A stretch of DNA of 64,000 nucleotides from Methylobacterium sp. B4. GTDB taxonomy: Bacteria > Pseudomonadota > Alphaproteobacteria > Rhizobiales > Beijerinckiaceae. The notes beneath the pieces were generated by a model. It ran no database searches and was not told the DNA's origin. It saw only the letters and a list, made by a program, of their open reading frames with translations. The position numbers and the translations under genes were made by a program. Shown piece after piece: positions 23,912 to 36,216 of this stretch (positions are counted from its first letter, which is position 1; each line of letters opens with the position of its first letter). The stretch lies in assembly GCF_003201865.1 (NCBI RefSeq), contig NZ_QJJJ01000002.1:248001-312000 (forward strand), given 5' to 3'.

Positions 23912-25165
23912 ATGACCGATCATTCCACCACCCTCCTCGACGACATGGCCGAGGCGACGCGCCTGACCCGGGCCGGCCGGCTGAGCGAGGCGACGGCCCT
24001 GATTCAGCGCAGCCTCGGCGCGCCGGGAATGACCGCCGGAGGACCGCTCCGGACGGAGGGAGCGGCCAGGGCGCAGGTGCTGCCGCGGCTCGAAGGGCCG
24101 GCCGGCCGGTCCGAGACGCGCGATGCCGGGGAGGGCGCGACGCATGACGCGACCCTGATTCCCGAGCGGCTGCGCGAGAACATCGACCACATGATGCAGA
24201 ACCTGCGCACCCTGGCGCCCTCGCTGAAGGGTCTCCTCGGCGACGGCCCGAAGGGGCCGTTTCCCGGCGCGGCGGGAACCGAGGACGGCCCGTTCGTCGA
24301 GCGCAGCTTCTCCAACGCCGCGGGCGCCCGCGACTACAAGCTGTTCATCCCGAGCCCCCGGGACGGGCGGCGTCCGCTCCTCGTGATGCTGCACGGCTGC
24401 ACTCAGTCGCCGGACGATTTCGCGGCAGGCACGCGCATGAACGCGTTCGCCGAGGAGGAGGGCATCTACGTCGTCTATCCGCGCCAGTCGGGCCGGGCCA
24501 ACGCGCAGAAATGCTGGAACTGGTTCGAGCCGGGCGACCAGGGCCGGGAGATGGGCGAGGCCGGCATCATCGCGGGGATCGTCCGCGCGGTCTCGACCGA
24601 GCACCCGATCGACACGAGCCGCGTCTACATCGCCGGCCTCTCGGCGGGCGGCGCGGCGGCGGCCAACATCGCCCGGGCCTATCCGGACCTGTTCGCGGCG
24701 GTCGGCGTCCATTCGGGCCTCGCCGCGGGCTGCGCGCGGGATCTGCCCTCGGCGCTCTCGGCGATGCGGGTCGGCGCGCCCGGCGGTGAGGCGCCCGGCG
24801 GGGCCTCAGGCTTCGGCGCCGGCTCGGTCGTCCAGGGCATCCGCATGCCGACGATCGTCTTCCACGGCGAGGGCGACGGCACCGTCAGTCCCCGCAACGC
24901 CGAGGCGGTGCTCGCCCAGGCCGGCATCGCCGACCTGACGCCGAGCCGGGAGGACGGCAGCAGCACCGGCCACACCTACACCCGCACCCGCTACGCCGAC
25001 GAGGCGGGCCGGGTGCAGGTCGAGGCTTGGTCGGTGCGCGGCGCCGGCCACGCCTGGGCCGGGGGCAGCCCGGAGGGCAGCTACACCGATCCGGGCGGCC
25101 CGAACGCCTCGCGGGCGATGCTCGACTTCTTCCTCAGCCACCGCCTGCCGGGCCGTCGGGACTGA
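23912..25165 (+). CDS. PHB depolymerase family esterase
   Basis: This 417-residue alpha/beta hydrolase of the esterase PHB-depolymerase family (LpqC/feruloyl esterase relatives) has the oxyanion region LLVMLHGCTQSPDDFAAGT. It also has the lipase box IAGLSAGGAAAANIARAYP with the catalytic Ser near residue 245, an Asp in FHGEGDGTVSPRN and a His in VRGAGHAWAGG. The first 120 residues form a helical, low-complexity N-terminal region (DDMAEATRLTRAGRLSEATA) with no signal peptide. It is therefore probably intracellular and could mobilise PHB granules. Other short esters are possible substrates. The ATG at 23912 follows 'gaaagcgagacttgc'. Confidence 0.85.
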   Translation: MTDHSTTLLDDMAEATRLTRAGRLSEATALIQRSLGAPGMTAGGPLRTEGAARAQVLPRLEGPAGRSETRDAGEGATHDATLIPERLRENIDHMMQNLRTLAPSLKGLLGDGPKGPFPGAAGTEDGPFVERSFSNAAGARDYKLFIPSPRDGRRPLLVMLHGCTQSPDDFAAGTRMNAFAEEEGIYVVYPRQSGRANAQKCWNWFEPGDQGREMGEAGIIAGIVRAVSTEHPIDTSRVYIAGLSAGGAAAANIARAYPDLFAAVGVHSGLAAGCARDLPSALSAMRVGAPGGEAPGGASGFGAGSVVQGIRMPTIVFHGEGDGTVSPRNAEAVLAQAGIADLTPSREDGSSTGHTYTRTRYADEAGRVQVEAWSVRGAGHAWAGGSPEGSYTDPGGPNASRAMLDFFLSHRLPGRRD

Positions 25166-25169
25166 ACCT

Positions 25170-25622
25170 TCAGCGGCCGCGCTCCTTAAGCGCGGCCGCG
25201 AGGCCGTCGGGAAACAGGGCGGCCCCCTCGGGTGGGGCGTCCGGCCGGACCCAGCGCGCCGTGCAGGGCGTGCCGTCATCCTCGTTGAAGAGAATCGCGT
25301 CGCGCTCGTAGAGGGTCGCGTCGTGCAGGCGGATCTCGGCGGCGAAGATGATCTCGTGGCCGAGCGCGCCCTCGTGGCGGTAGATGTTCTCGAAGGCCGT
25401 CCAGGCTCCGGTGATCGTCACGCCGCAGCCCAGTTCCTCCCGGAACTCCCGATCCAGGGCCTGTTCCCGGGTTTCGCCGAAGGCGATGCCGCCGCCCGGC
25501 GGACGCACGCCCTTGATCCGGCCGCGATCGTCCAGAACCTCCACCGCCAGCAGGCGATCCCGGCGCCAAGCGAGCCCGATCACCTTGGTGCGGATCGTCT
25601 GAGGCGGGCGCCACGTCGTCAT
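25170..25622 (-). CDS. NUDIX hydrolase
   Basis: This 150-residue protein carries a complete Nudix box, [22 protein letters not shown], matching Gx5Ex7REUxEExG, near residues 45-70. It is preceded by the GVRPPGG loop. The family cleaves nucleoside diphosphates linked to another moiety. The C-terminal part includes [19 protein letters not shown]. Substrate is unknown. It is convergent with the esterase (4 bases between stops). The start is the Met of [11 protein letters not shown]. Confidence 0.88.
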   Translation of the reverse strand: MTTWRPPQTIRTKVIGLAWRRDRLLAVEVLDDRGRIKGVRPPGGGIAFGETREQALDREFREELGCGVTITGAWTAFENIYRHEGALGHEIIFAAEIRLHDATLYERDAILFNEDDGTPCTARWVRPDAPPEGAALFPDGLAAALKERGR

Positions 25623-25681
25623 CGCTTCTCGCCTCCGTTCGCGGCTTGCGATTCCCGAATACGGCGGCCAAGCGATGCGCG

Positions 25682-26506
25682 CTACGCCTCCGCGAACGCC
25701 GCCGCGGCGTCGCCCAGGGCGGTCCGCCACGCCTCCCACGCCGCGGTCTCGACGACGAGATCCACGGCCGGCGGGCGCGGCAGCACGAGCGCGGCGGCAA
25801 GGTCGCCCGCCGCGAAGCTGAGGCCCCGGTACTGCGCGAAGTTCGCGAAGGTGACGGACAGGCCCGGCCCCTCCCGCTCGACCCCCCCGACGGCCAGGAG
25901 TTCGAGCGGCACGGTCAGGCCGCAGCGCAGGGTTTTGGAGAGCGCCTCCTTCAGGCACCAGAGCCGCGTGAGCCGCTCGGCCTCCGGCACGACGAGGCGG
26001 GCAGCGAGGCGCTGGCGCTCGGCGGCATTGGTCTGGCTCGTCAGCAGCGGCACCTGGCTCGCCCGGATCCGCTCCAGATCGATCCCCATCGGACACGCCT
26101 CGGGATAGACCACCGCCACGGCGACCGGCCCGGCATGGGACAGGCTGAGCCCGAGCGTCCCGACGCCCTCGCCGGAGAGAACCGGCTGCTCCAGCACGCC
26201 CGGCCGGATCGCCAGCGCCCGCGGGTCGAGGTCAGGGTCGAGCGCGGCCAGGGCGCACTTGGCCGCGTAGCGCCCGATCAGCAGGCCGTGGCGGCGGCGG
26301 GCGTGCAGACGGTCGGTGAGCAGCGCCTCCTCCTGCGGGTGGAGGAAGCCGCCGCGATGGGCGTCGAGCCAGTCCAGCGGCGCGGCGGCGAGCGCGAGGC
26401 TCGCGCGCATCGCCCCGGTTCGCGGGGATGCGAGGCCGAGTTGCAGGGTGCGCACGAGGGGGGCGCTCGGCATTCCGGCGCGTTGCGCGCTATCCTCACC
26501 CGTCAT
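25682..26506 (-). CDS. 4'-phosphopantetheinyl transferase (Sfp type)
   Basis: This 274-residue enzyme transfers phosphopantetheine from CoA to carrier-protein serines. Visible Sfp-type motifs are RYAAKCAL in the N-terminal half, [16 protein letters not shown], the Mg-binding [12 protein letters not shown], and [16 protein letters not shown] (W/F-x3-KE-x3-K). The length fits the Sfp/EntD class rather than AcpS. The carrier-protein partner is not in this window. The start at 26506 is chosen; an in-frame ATG at 26473 would remove 11 residues. It is divergent from the class C beta-lactamase-like gene with 78 bases between starts. Confidence 0.86.
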   Translation of the reverse strand: MTGEDSAQRAGMPSAPLVRTLQLGLASPRTGAMRASLALAAAPLDWLDAHRGGFLHPQEEALLTDRLHARRRHGLLIGRYAAKCALAALDPDLDPRALAIRPGVLEQPVLSGEGVGTLGLSLSHAGPVAVAVVYPEACPMGIDLERIRASQVPLLTSQTNAAERQRLAARLVVPEAERLTRLWCLKEALSKTLRCGLTVPLELLAVGGVEREGPGLSVTFANFAQYRGLSFAAGDLAAALVLPRPPAVDLVVETAAWEAWRTALGDAAAAFAEA

Positions 26507-26584
26507 CGCGCGTCCGACTTCCCCGTCCCAACAGGCCTGTCCAGCAAGCCCGCCCAAACAAGAAGGAAACGGATCATTTCCGCA

Positions 26585-27742
26585 ATGCGCCGCCTCGGGA
26601 TGCTCGCTCTCCTCCTCGCCCTGTCCCTCCTGCCGGCGAGGGTTCAGGCGAGCGACGCTCCAGCGGATCGGATCGCGGCGGCCGTGGAGCGCGCCTACCG
26701 CCCTCTCCTGAAGGCGCACGACGTGCCCGGGATCGCGGTGGCCGTCACCTGGGGCGGGCAATCCGCCTTCTTCCCGTTCGGGCTCGCCGCCAGGGCGGAG
26801 GGGCGCCCGGTGACGCGGGACACGCTGTTCGAGATCGGCTCGGTCAGCAAGACCTTCACCGCGACGCTCGCGGCCTACGCGCAGGCGCTCGGCCGCCTGT
26901 CGCTGGAGGATCCCGCCGGCCGCTTCCTGCCGGAACTGCGGGGCAGCCCCATCGCCGAGGCGCGGCTGACCGATCTTTGCACCTACACGGCGGGCGGGTT
27001 GCCGCTGCAATTTCCCGAGGACGTGACCGACGCAGCGACGATGCTCGCCTATTTCCGGCAGTGGCAGCCCTCCGCACCCCCCGGCACGCGGCGGCTCTAC
27101 TCCAATCCCAGCATCGGCCTGCTCGGGGCGGCCACCGCCGCGGCCATGGGCGGCGACTTTGCGGATCTCGTCGAGACGCGGCTGTTTCCGGGGCTGGGCC
27201 TGAGCCGCAGCTTCGTTCGCGTGCCTGCCGCCGAGAAGGGCCGTTACGCCTGGGGCTACGGAAAGGACGACCGGCCGACCCGGGTCAATCCGGGCATGCT
27301 GGATGCCGAGGCCTACGGCGTCAAAGCCGGCGCCGCCGACATGCTCCGCTTCGTCGAGGCAAACCTCGATCCGTCCCGGCTCGATCCGGCGCTGCGCCGG
27401 GCGGTCGAGGATACCCATCGCGGCCTCCTCCGGGTCGGACCGATGGTGCAGGGGCTGGGCTGGGAGCAATATCCCTATCCGGTGCCGCTGGAGCGCCTTC
27501 TCGCCGGCAACGCCGCGCCGATGACGTTCGAGGCACAAGCCGCCGCGCGACTGGACGCGCCGCCGACCGGCGCGGGGCTGTTCAACAAGACCGGCTCCAC
27601 CAACGGCTTCGGCGCCTACGTCGCCTTCGTGCCGGAAAGGCGCATCGGCCTTGTCATGCTGGCCAACCGGAATTTTCCGATTTCCGCCCGCATCGCGGCG
27701 GCGCACGCGGTGCTGGAGGCGCTGGCCGCCGAGGCGCCCTGA
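26585..27742 (+). CDS. Class C beta-lactamase (AmpC-like) serine hydrolase
   Basis: This 385-residue exported protein has a Sec signal ([23 protein letters not shown]). All three class C active-site elements are present: Ser86-Val-Ser-Lys89, Tyr172-Ser-Asn174 and Lys-Thr-Gly near residue 335 in [14 protein letters not shown]. Length and spacing fit AmpC enzymes, which hydrolyse cephalosporins in the periplasm. Related DD-peptidases and esterases share the fold, so resistance is not proven. No ampR-type LysR gene is adjacent. The ATG at 26585 puts the signal peptide at residue 1. It is convergent with the GNAT gene. Confidence 0.88.
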   Translation: MRRLGMLALLLALSLLPARVQASDAPADRIAAAVERAYRPLLKAHDVPGIAVAVTWGGQSAFFPFGLAARAEGRPVTRDTLFEIGSVSKTFTATLAAYAQALGRLSLEDPAGRFLPELRGSPIAEARLTDLCTYTAGGLPLQFPEDVTDAATMLAYFRQWQPSAPPGTRRLYSNPSIGLLGAATAAAMGGDFADLVETRLFPGLGLSRSFVRVPAAEKGRYAWGYGKDDRPTRVNPGMLDAEAYGVKAGAADMLRFVEANLDPSRLDPALRRAVEDTHRGLLRVGPMVQGLGWEQYPYPVPLERLLAGNAAPMTFEAQAAARLDAPPTGAGLFNKTGSTNGFGAYVAFVPERRIGLVMLANRNFPISARIAAAHAVLEALAAEAP

Positions 27743-27749
27743 ACCCGCC

Positions 27750-28160
27750 TCAGCGCTCGCGGTCGGTGCGGAAGGCGTGCGGCACGCGCGGCATGCCGAT
27801 GGCTTCGTAGTAGCCCTCGATGCCGGGCGCGGCGGTGAGCAGAAGCGAGGCCTCGGGTCCCGCCGCCGCCCGCGTCTCGGCGATGAGCTGGCGGCCGATG
27901 CCGCGGCCCTGGCAGTCGCGGGTCACCGCGAGGTCGGAGAGGTAGGCGCAGAAGGCGAAGTCGGTGAGCGTGCGCGCCACGCCGACGAGGCGTCCGTCGA
28001 GCCGGGCGGTGACGATCAGGTCGGAGCCCGCCAGCATCCGCCCGAGCCGTTCGAGGGACGCGGCCGGCCGCCGCGGCGCGAGGCCGGAGGCGACGAGGAG
28101 ATCCTGAAAGGATTCCGCGTCGAGATCCGGCTCGTGCGCGTAGACGACCGCCCCGTCCAC
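27750..28160 (-). CDS. GNAT family N-acetyltransferase
   Basis: This 136-residue acetyl-CoA-dependent N-acetyltransferase has the GNAT motif A loop DLAVTRDCQGRGIGRQLIAE (Q/RxxGxG/A) near residues 73-92. LVGVARTLTDFAFCAYLS precedes it and GIEGYYEAIGM follows. Substrate is unknown. The GTG start at 28160 lies 7 bases after the secA stop, so it is probably translated from the secA transcript. A start at either of two further in-frame GTGs within VDGAVVYAHEPD is possible. Confidence 0.85.
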   Translation of the reverse strand: MDGAVVYAHEPDLDAESFQDLLVASGLAPRRPAASLERLGRMLAGSDLIVTARLDGRLVGVARTLTDFAFCAYLSDLAVTRDCQGRGIGRQLIAETRAAAGPEASLLLTAAPGIEGYYEAIGMPRVPHAFRTDRER

Positions 28161-28167
28161 GGCCGGC

Positions 28168-31074
<2,907 letters not shown>

Positions 31075-31424
31075 CGTGAACCTGCGGTCGTGAGGTCGTC
31101 GCGGGCGGCATTCGAACGCCGCCGGCCTGCGTTGGGCGGGCTTATAGAGGTAAATATCCGCAGGCGCATCCGGTAGTGCCGGTGCCGGCTCACGAACGCG
31201 CGCGGACCCTCTCGACTGGGAATCGGCCGGTGCCGCCCGGCGCGGATCGCGGGCACGATGACTCTCCGTTGATTCCGGCCACGCTTGCCTTTGCCGGGGC
31301 GGCGGGCCACCTGTGTCGCGCTTTCGTCGCGGCACCCGCCGCGATCTCGACGGGCCCCGTGCGGACGAATCCGGACCCTTCAAGACCGGTCCGGCGGGGA
31401 CGCTGCCCAAGGAACGACGCTTCC
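31075..31424. other. Divergent intergenic region between secA and the parvulin gene
   Basis: This 350-base region holds no credible gene: reading frames through it lack homology and conserved starts. It must contain both promoters. The only A/T-rich patch, at about 31140-31160 (cttatagaggtaaatatcc), reads ctataag on the minus strand and may be a secA -10 region. No clear -35, operator or terminator was seen. Confidence 0.5.
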
Positions 31425-32330
31425 ATGCCGATCCTGTTCTCCCTCCGGCGCGCGAGCGCCCTCGCGCTGATCCTGGCCACCTCGGGCACCTTGCCGGGTG
31501 CCGCCCTCGCGCAGGCGCCCGCCGGCCAGCAGAGCCCGAGCGCGCCCGTCTCGGCGGCGGTTCCCCCCGAGACCGTGGTGGCCCGGATCAACGGCCAGCC
31601 GGTGACCGCCGCCGACCTCGCGCTCGCGGCCGAGGACCCGGCCCTGTCGCTGCCCGGCGTGGACGAGGCGGCCAAGCAGAACCTGCTCGTGGACTACATG
31701 ATCGACCTCAAGGTCGGCGCGCAGGCGGCCGAGGCCGCCAAGGTCGGCGACAGCCCGGAGTTCAAGCGCAAGCTCGCCTATTTCCGCGACAAGCTCCTGC
31801 TCGACGAATACCTGGAGCGCGAGGCCAAGAAGGCGGTCACGCCCGAGGCCGGTAAGGCGCTCTACGACCAGACCGTGAAGTCGATGAAGCCTGAGGAGGA
31901 GGTGCGGGCCCGCCACATCCTCGTTGAGAGCGAGGACGAGGCGAAGAAGATCGCCGCCCGCATCAAGGGCGGCGAGGACTTCGCCAAGATCGCGGGCGAA
32001 GTCTCGAAGGATCCGGGCTCCAAGACCGAGGGCGGCGATCTCGGCTGGTTCACCCAGGAGCGGATGGTCAAGCCCTTCGCCGATGCCGCCTTCAAGCTCG
32101 CGCCCGGTCAGGTCTCCGATCCGGTCAAGACCCAGTTCGGCTGGCACGTGCTGCGCGTCGAGGAGAAGCGGACGAAGCCCGTGCCGACCTTCGAAGAGAT
32201 GAAAGAGCAGATCGACCAGTATCTCACCCGCAAGGCGCAGCAGGACACCATCGTCAAGCTGCGCGAGGCGGCCAAGGTCGAGCGCACCGGCAGCAACGCC
32301 CCGGCCGCTGGCGAGACCAAGAAGCCGTAA
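31425..32330 (+). CDS. Periplasmic parvulin-type peptidylprolyl isomerase
   Basis: This 301-residue protein has a signal peptide ([22 protein letters not shown]) and then a SurA/PrsA-like N-terminal chaperone part ([18 protein letters not shown]). One rotamase domain follows at about residues 160-260: [52 protein letters not shown] and [14 protein letters not shown]. The Lys/Ala-rich tail is probably disordered. Such proteins catalyse prolyl isomerisation and assist folding of exported proteins, which fits its divergence from secA. The ATG at 31425 places the signal peptide first. A 10-base-arm hairpin follows the stop. Confidence 0.92.
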   Translation: MPILFSLRRASALALILATSGTLPGAALAQAPAGQQSPSAPVSAAVPPETVVARINGQPVTAADLALAAEDPALSLPGVDEAAKQNLLVDYMIDLKVGAQAAEAAKVGDSPEFKRKLAYFRDKLLLDEYLEREAKKAVTPEAGKALYDQTVKSMKPEEEVRARHILVESEDEAKKIAARIKGGEDFAKIAGEVSKDPGSKTEGGDLGWFTQERMVKPFADAAFKLAPGQVSDPVKTQFGWHVLRVEEKRTKPVPTFEEMKEQIDQYLTRKAQQDTIVKLREAAKVERTGSNAPAAGETKKP

Positions 32331-32338
32331 GTGCGCAT

Positions 32339-32371
32339 CGACGGCCGATCGCCGCGCGCGTTCGGCCGTCG
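32339..32371 (+). terminator. Stem-loop after the parvulin gene
   Basis: Perfect arms CGACGGCCGA (32339-32348) and TCGGCCGTCG (32362-32371) with a 13-base loop start 8 bases after the stop. No T-run follows, so it would be a 3'-end-protecting stem or an imperfect terminator. Confidence 0.45.
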
Positions 32372-32429
32372 CGGCGGCATGCGGCAGTTGCATATCGGTC
32401 TGGCGGTATCTGGTATACCAAGCTTGTAA

Positions 32430-32462
32430 GTGCGTTGCGATATAAGCTTTATCGCACTGCAC
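32430..32462. promoter_or_regulatory. Interrupted inverted repeat upstream of the 67-residue gene
   Basis: GTGC-gt-TGCGATA-taagctt-TATCGCA-ct-GCAC forms a long dyad 18-50 bases upstream of the ATG. It lies beside a TGGTATACCA palindrome at 32411-32420. It could be an operator or a leader stem; the A/T-rich centre includes tataagc, which may be a -10 element. Confidence 0.45.
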
Positions 32463-32479
32463 AAACGGATGCCGCCCCG

Positions 32480-32683
32480 ATGATCGCCCTTCTCGTCGCC
32501 ACCGCCGCCATCGCCAACTTTACGCTCGTCGCGTTCCTGGCCGAGCGCTTCGGCAGCGAGGGCGGCGTCCACGCCTCCGCCGGCGAGATGACCAGCCTCC
32601 AGGCTCCGAGCCGTCCGTCCGCCTCGACCGCCTACATCGCCAACGAGAACGCCTTCGCCGCGCGGGCCAAGCGCGCCGCGTAA
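32480..32683 (+). CDS. Small single-helix membrane protein of unknown function
   Basis: This 67-residue protein opens with a hydrophobic helix (IALLVATAAIANFTLVAFLA, residues 2-21). A short Gly/Ser/Ala-rich polar tail ending AFAARAKRAA follows. I do not recognise a family. Reality is supported by its own upstream dyad, codon positions typical of the neighbours, and a strong intrinsic terminator 50 bases downstream, so it looks like an independent unit. An upstream in-frame start at 32435 would translate the dyad and is not preferred. Confidence 0.65.
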   Translation: MIALLVATAAIANFTLVAFLAERFGSEGGVHASAGEMTSLQAPSRPSASTAYIANENAFAARAKRAA

Positions 32684-32733
32684 CACCGGGTCCGATGAGG
32701 CCACCTCGTCGGATCGCCGAAAAGCCCGGAACC

Positions 32734-32770
32734 GCCCTCGACCGCAGCACGGTCGAGGGCTTTTTCTTTT
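32734..32770 (+). terminator. Strong intrinsic terminator
   Basis: GCCCTCGACCG (32734-32744), loop cagca, CGGTCGAGGGC (32750-32760), then tttttctttt (32761-32770). An 11-base perfect stem with T-run, ending the 67-residue gene transcript. Confidence 0.92.
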
Positions 32771-32845
32771 GGGCTTCGTGCCGGCCTGCATCCGCCCGCG
32801 TCGGAGGGGCCGGCGCCGCTGACAGGCCGGATAGCCGGACCGCCT

Positions 32846-33544
32846 CTACGACAGCCGCCAGTCGATCGGCGCCCGCCCATGCGCTTCGAGCCATTCGTTC
32901 GCACGTGCGAAGGGCCGCGATCCGGGAAAGTCCCGGGCGCGATTGAGCGGCGAGGGATGCCCCGAGGCGACGATGCCGTGGCGGCTGTCGTCGATCAGGG
33001 CCTCGCGGGCGCGAGCCTGGGCGCCCCAGAGCAGGAACACCGCCGGCTCGGCGCGGTCCGAGACCGCGGACACCGCCTCGTCGGTGAGCTGCGACCAGCC
33101 GAGGCGCAGATGCGCGCCGGCCTTGCCCGCCTCGACCGTGAGCGCCGAATTGAGGAGCAGCACGCCGCGCTCGGCCCAGGGCGTGAGGTCGCCCGTCGAG
33201 AGATCGGGCTTGGCTCCGTCGGGCGCGAGTTCGGCCAGGATCACCTTGAGCGAGGCTGGCAGGCGCCGCCCGCCCACGTAGGAGAAGGCGAGACCGTTGG
33301 CGTCGCCCGGCGTCGGGTAGGGGTCCTGGCCGAGGATGACCGCCTTCACCGCCGGCAAGGGCGTGAGCGTCAGCGCGCGAAAGATCGCGGAGGGCTCCGG
33401 CAGAACCTTGGCTCCGGCTGCGACGCGGGCATCCACCTTCCGCGCGACCGTGTCGGCCGCACCCTCCCGGAAGAAGGGCAGGTCGAGCCAGGGAGAGCCG
33501 CCGGAGCGGAAGGTCGCGAGCGCGGTTTCGACGGGTCCGGTCAT
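32846..33544 (-). CDS. ung: Uracil-DNA glycosylase, family 1
   Basis: Ung removes uracil from DNA as the first step of base excision repair. The 232 residues show the water-activating motif VILGQDPYPTPGDANGLAFS. Its catalytic Asp and Tyr are kept, while the residue after Tyr is Pro instead of the usual His. GVLLLNSALTVEAGKAGAH and the catalytic His loop SGHPSPLNRARDFPGSRPF follow. Length fits the family. The first bases of this region (32771-32845) hold only the end of the terminator. Confidence 0.95.
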   Translation of the reverse strand: MTGPVETALATFRSGGSPWLDLPFFREGAADTVARKVDARVAAGAKVLPEPSAIFRALTLTPLPAVKAVILGQDPYPTPGDANGLAFSYVGGRRLPASLKVILAELAPDGAKPDLSTGDLTPWAERGVLLLNSALTVEAGKAGAHLRLGWSQLTDEAVSAVSDRAEPAVFLLWGAQARAREALIDDSRHGIVASGHPSPLNRARDFPGSRPFARANEWLEAHGRAPIDWRLS

Positions 33545-33553
33545 GCGGGGTTC

Positions 33554-35068
33554 CTAACCGAGCACCCTGATGCGCCCTCCGGTCTCGGCGGTCAGCGGGG
33601 CGTGCGCGCGGATATAGGCCATCACCGTGTTGGCCAGCAGGGTTCCGTCGGTGCCGCCGATCAGGATGCGGCCCCGCGCCAGCATCCCGTAATCGTTGCC
33701 GCCGCCCAGCATGAAGTCGTTGGCCGCGACACGGTAGGTGCGGGTCGCGTCGAGCGGCGCGTCGCCCACCGTGGCCGAGACGACGCGCGCGCCCGGCGGC
33801 GCCTTGGGGGCGAGGGTCACCGTCAGGCCCGAGATCTGGAGGAAGCGGCCCGAGTTGCGGCCGAGATCGCGATACCCGTTCTCCAGGGCCTCGCGCAGGG
33901 TCGCCCCGTCGATCGCCACGAGCACCGTGGTGTTGCCGAAGGGCAGTTCGGAGAGGATGTCGCGCCGGGTGAGCTGCGCGCCCGCCGGGTAGAGGCGGTC
34001 GCCGCGGATGCCGCCGCCGTTCATCAGGCCGATCTCGGCACCGGTGCCCGCCCGCACCGCGTCGGCCACGAGGCTGCCGAAGCTCGCCTCCCGCGCCCGC
34101 ACCGAGGCGATCCGGCTGTCCAACGGTGCCTCCGTCGTGCCGAGCACGACATCGAGTTCCTTGGACAGGTCGCCTTCGAGCCGGCGCACGAGGGTCAGCG
34201 TCTCGGGATCGGGCGTCACCTCCGCGGTGTCGTGGATGCGGAAGGCGGCGCGCCAGCGCACCGACCCGTCGGGCTTGGCGGTGACGAACACGTCGATCGC
34301 CGTGACGTAATGCGCGTCGTGGCTCGACTCGGCGAGGACGGTCTGCCCGTCGTCGCGCAGGAACAGGTCGTGGTCGTGGCCCGAGAGCAGGATGTCGACG
34401 AGGCGCGCCCGCACGATCGCGTCGTCGGTCACCCGCGCCGTGTGGGCGATGCCGACGATCATCTGCGCGCCGCCCGCCCGCAGGCGCCCGGCCTCGCGGG
34501 CCAGGGTCTCGATCTCGGGGCCGAAGCGCAGGTCGCCCGATTGCGACTTCTCCGGCGTGGCCTCGAGCGCGATGCCGACGAGGCCGAGGCGGATGCCGCC
34601 CAGCGTGATCAGCGCCGAATCCGTCAGGCCGGGCAGGGGCTGGCCGTCGGCGCCGCGCAGATTGGCGGCGTAGAAGGGAAAGCGGGCCTGCGCGACGCGC
34701 TCGGCGAAGATCCTGGGGCCGAAGTCGAATTCATGGTTGCCCGGCACGAACAGGTCGGGCGGGGCCAGGTTCAGGAGTTCGACGATGTGCGCGCCGCGGT
34801 CGAAGCCCGACATCAGCGAGGGCGAGAAGCTGTCGCCCGCATGCGCGTAGAGCAGCGGCACGCCGCGGGCGCGCTCGGCCTTCACCACGGCGTTGAGGCG
34901 GGCAAAGCCGCCGCGGCCCTCCACCTCGTCCATCGCGTAGATGTCGTTGACGAGGAGCAGGGTGAAGGTCGGCGTTCCGGCCAGCGCTGTCCCGCTGCCG
35001 GCCGCGAGAAAGCCGGCGCCGAGCCCTGCACCGAGCCCGACGACGGTCTCGCGGCGGGTGGGGCGCAT
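33554..35068 (-). CDS. 5'-nucleotidase-like metallophosphatase (UshA family), altered metal motif
   Basis: This 504-residue exported protein has a twin-arginine-like start (RPTRRETVVGLGAGLGAGFLA). The metallophosphatase domain at about residues 35-265 has HAGDSFSPS, GNHEFDFGP, GIAHTA and LSGHDHDLF. The C-terminal nucleotidase domain shows FGSLVADAVRAGTGAEIGLMNGG and RVAANDFMLGGGNDYG. The first motif reads LLVNDIYAMDE, with Tyr where the family normally has the metal-ligand His of DxH. It may still bind two metals with a changed ligand set. Substrates are probably nucleotides or UDP-sugars. It ends 9 bases before ung begins on the same strand. Confidence 0.88.
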   Translation of the reverse strand: MRPTRRETVVGLGAGLGAGFLAAGSGTALAGTPTFTLLLVNDIYAMDEVEGRGGFARLNAVVKAERARGVPLLYAHAGDSFSPSLMSGFDRGAHIVELLNLAPPDLFVPGNHEFDFGPRIFAERVAQARFPFYAANLRGADGQPLPGLTDSALITLGGIRLGLVGIALEATPEKSQSGDLRFGPEIETLAREAGRLRAGGAQMIVGIAHTARVTDDAIVRARLVDILLSGHDHDLFLRDDGQTVLAESSHDAHYVTAIDVFVTAKPDGSVRWRAAFRIHDTAEVTPDPETLTLVRRLEGDLSKELDVVLGTTEAPLDSRIASVRAREASFGSLVADAVRAGTGAEIGLMNGGGIRGDRLYPAGAQLTRRDILSELPFGNTTVLVAIDGATLREALENGYRDLGRNSGRFLQISGLTVTLAPKAPPGARVVSATVGDAPLDATRTYRVAANDFMLGGGNDYGMLARGRILIGGTDGTLLANTVMAYIRAHAPLTAETGGRIRVLG

Positions 35069-35077
35069 CCCCGGGGC

Positions 35078-36034
35078 TCAGCGTTTGGCGAGCCCGTCCC
35101 GCACCGCCTTGGCGTTGCGCCTGAGCGCCGGCCAGATCCAGGCGCCCGAGGCGAGGTAGAGGCCGGCCGAGACCGGCTTCAGATCGACCGCGAGCCGGTC
35201 GGCGAGACCGGGATTGGCGAGCGGGACGGGGGCTGCGTCGGTCTTGCGGTAGACCACCGTCGTGTCCTCCCGCCGGTACTCGGTGTGCGGCACGAGGCCG
35301 GCGCGGCGGGCGAGAAGATCGAAGGTCTCGCGCACGTAGCCGTGGACATGGGCGAAGTGGAAGCGCTCGTGGGGCGGCTTGCCGGTGGCGGCCATGTTGG
35401 GCACCGCGGCGTAGAGGACGCCGTCGGGCTTCAGCCAGCGGGCCAGCCGCTCCATCGTCTCGGCGGGGTTGCGCAGGTGCTCCAGCACGTGGTGCGTGGA
35501 GATCACGTCGAAATGGCCGGCGGGGAAGCGGTCCGGCGCTTCGGCCTCGTCGAGCACCTCGACGCCGTGATGGGCGCGGGCATAGGCGGCGTAGTCCCGG
35601 CCCGGCTCGACGCCGATCACCTCGCAGCCGCGCCGCTTGGCCTCCGCCAGGAACTCGCCGGAACCCGAGCCAAAATCGAGCAGGTGCGCGCCGGGCTTCA
35701 GCTTCGGTCCCAGAAGGTCGGCGCGGAAGGCCGCCTCGCGGGCGGAGCGGTTGAGGTGGTGGCGCGGCGGGCCGCCCGAGAAGGCGAGCTGGTAGTCGGC
35801 CCGGTAGGCGGTCGCATAATATTCGGCCAATTCGTCCGGCGTCGGCATCGGATCGGTGCGGATCAGGCCGCACTGCATGCAGGCGATCGAGCGCAGGGTC
35901 TTGAGCCGCCGGTCGGTCTCGGCCACGGTGACGGCGTCGCGGCATCCGCACAGGTTGCAGGCGGCCGGCGCCCCCTCGTACGGATAGCCGGTGAACGGCA
36001 CGAAGTGCTTCAGGAAGTAGCGGGGGGACGGCAT
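35078..36034 (-). CDS. SAM-dependent methyltransferase with N-terminal zinc-binding motif
   Basis: This 318-residue class I methyltransferase has an N-terminal zinc-ribbon-like pattern CNLCGC...CMQCG at about residues 25-60. The Rossmann motif LLDFGSGSGEFLAEAKRRG follows near residues 115-135, then VIGVEPGRDYAAYA and FDVISTHHVLEHLRNPAET. The layout fits Methyltransf_23-type enzymes that often act on sugars or cell-surface precursors; the substrate is unknown. The ATG at 36034 is chosen because GGAGG lies 9 bases upstream. It is divergent from hemH and lies 9 bases before the nucleotidase start. Confidence 0.85.
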   Translation of the reverse strand: MPSPRYFLKHFVPFTGYPYEGAPAACNLCGCRDAVTVAETDRRLKTLRSIACMQCGLIRTDPMPTPDELAEYYATAYRADYQLAFSGGPPRHHLNRSAREAAFRADLLGPKLKPGAHLLDFGSGSGEFLAEAKRRGCEVIGVEPGRDYAAYARAHHGVEVLDEAEAPDRFPAGHFDVISTHHVLEHLRNPAETMERLARWLKPDGVLYAAVPNMAATGKPPHERFHFAHVHGYVRETFDLLARRAGLVPHTEYRREDTTVVYRKTDAAPVPLANPGLADRLAVDLKPVSAGLYLASGAWIWPALRRNAKAVRDGLAKR

Positions 36035-36216
36035 GTCGCGCTGGCCTCCGGAGCGATTTCGGGCAAAGGGTTTGTCGAGATACGGGCTGGACCCTCCCAC
36101 GAGAGTTTCCTCTTTCGGGAGAGCCTTGGCCTTGGAAAGCCGCCTGCTCTAGATCGAACGGCCGGCCCGCACAACCGGATCGCTTGCCGCTTTGAGGCCG
36201 CGTTGAGGAAGGCGGG

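Noticed and set aside
32391..32480. A sigma70-type promoter from TTGTAA and TATAAG
   Set aside because: The spacing between the two hexamers is only about 11 bases.
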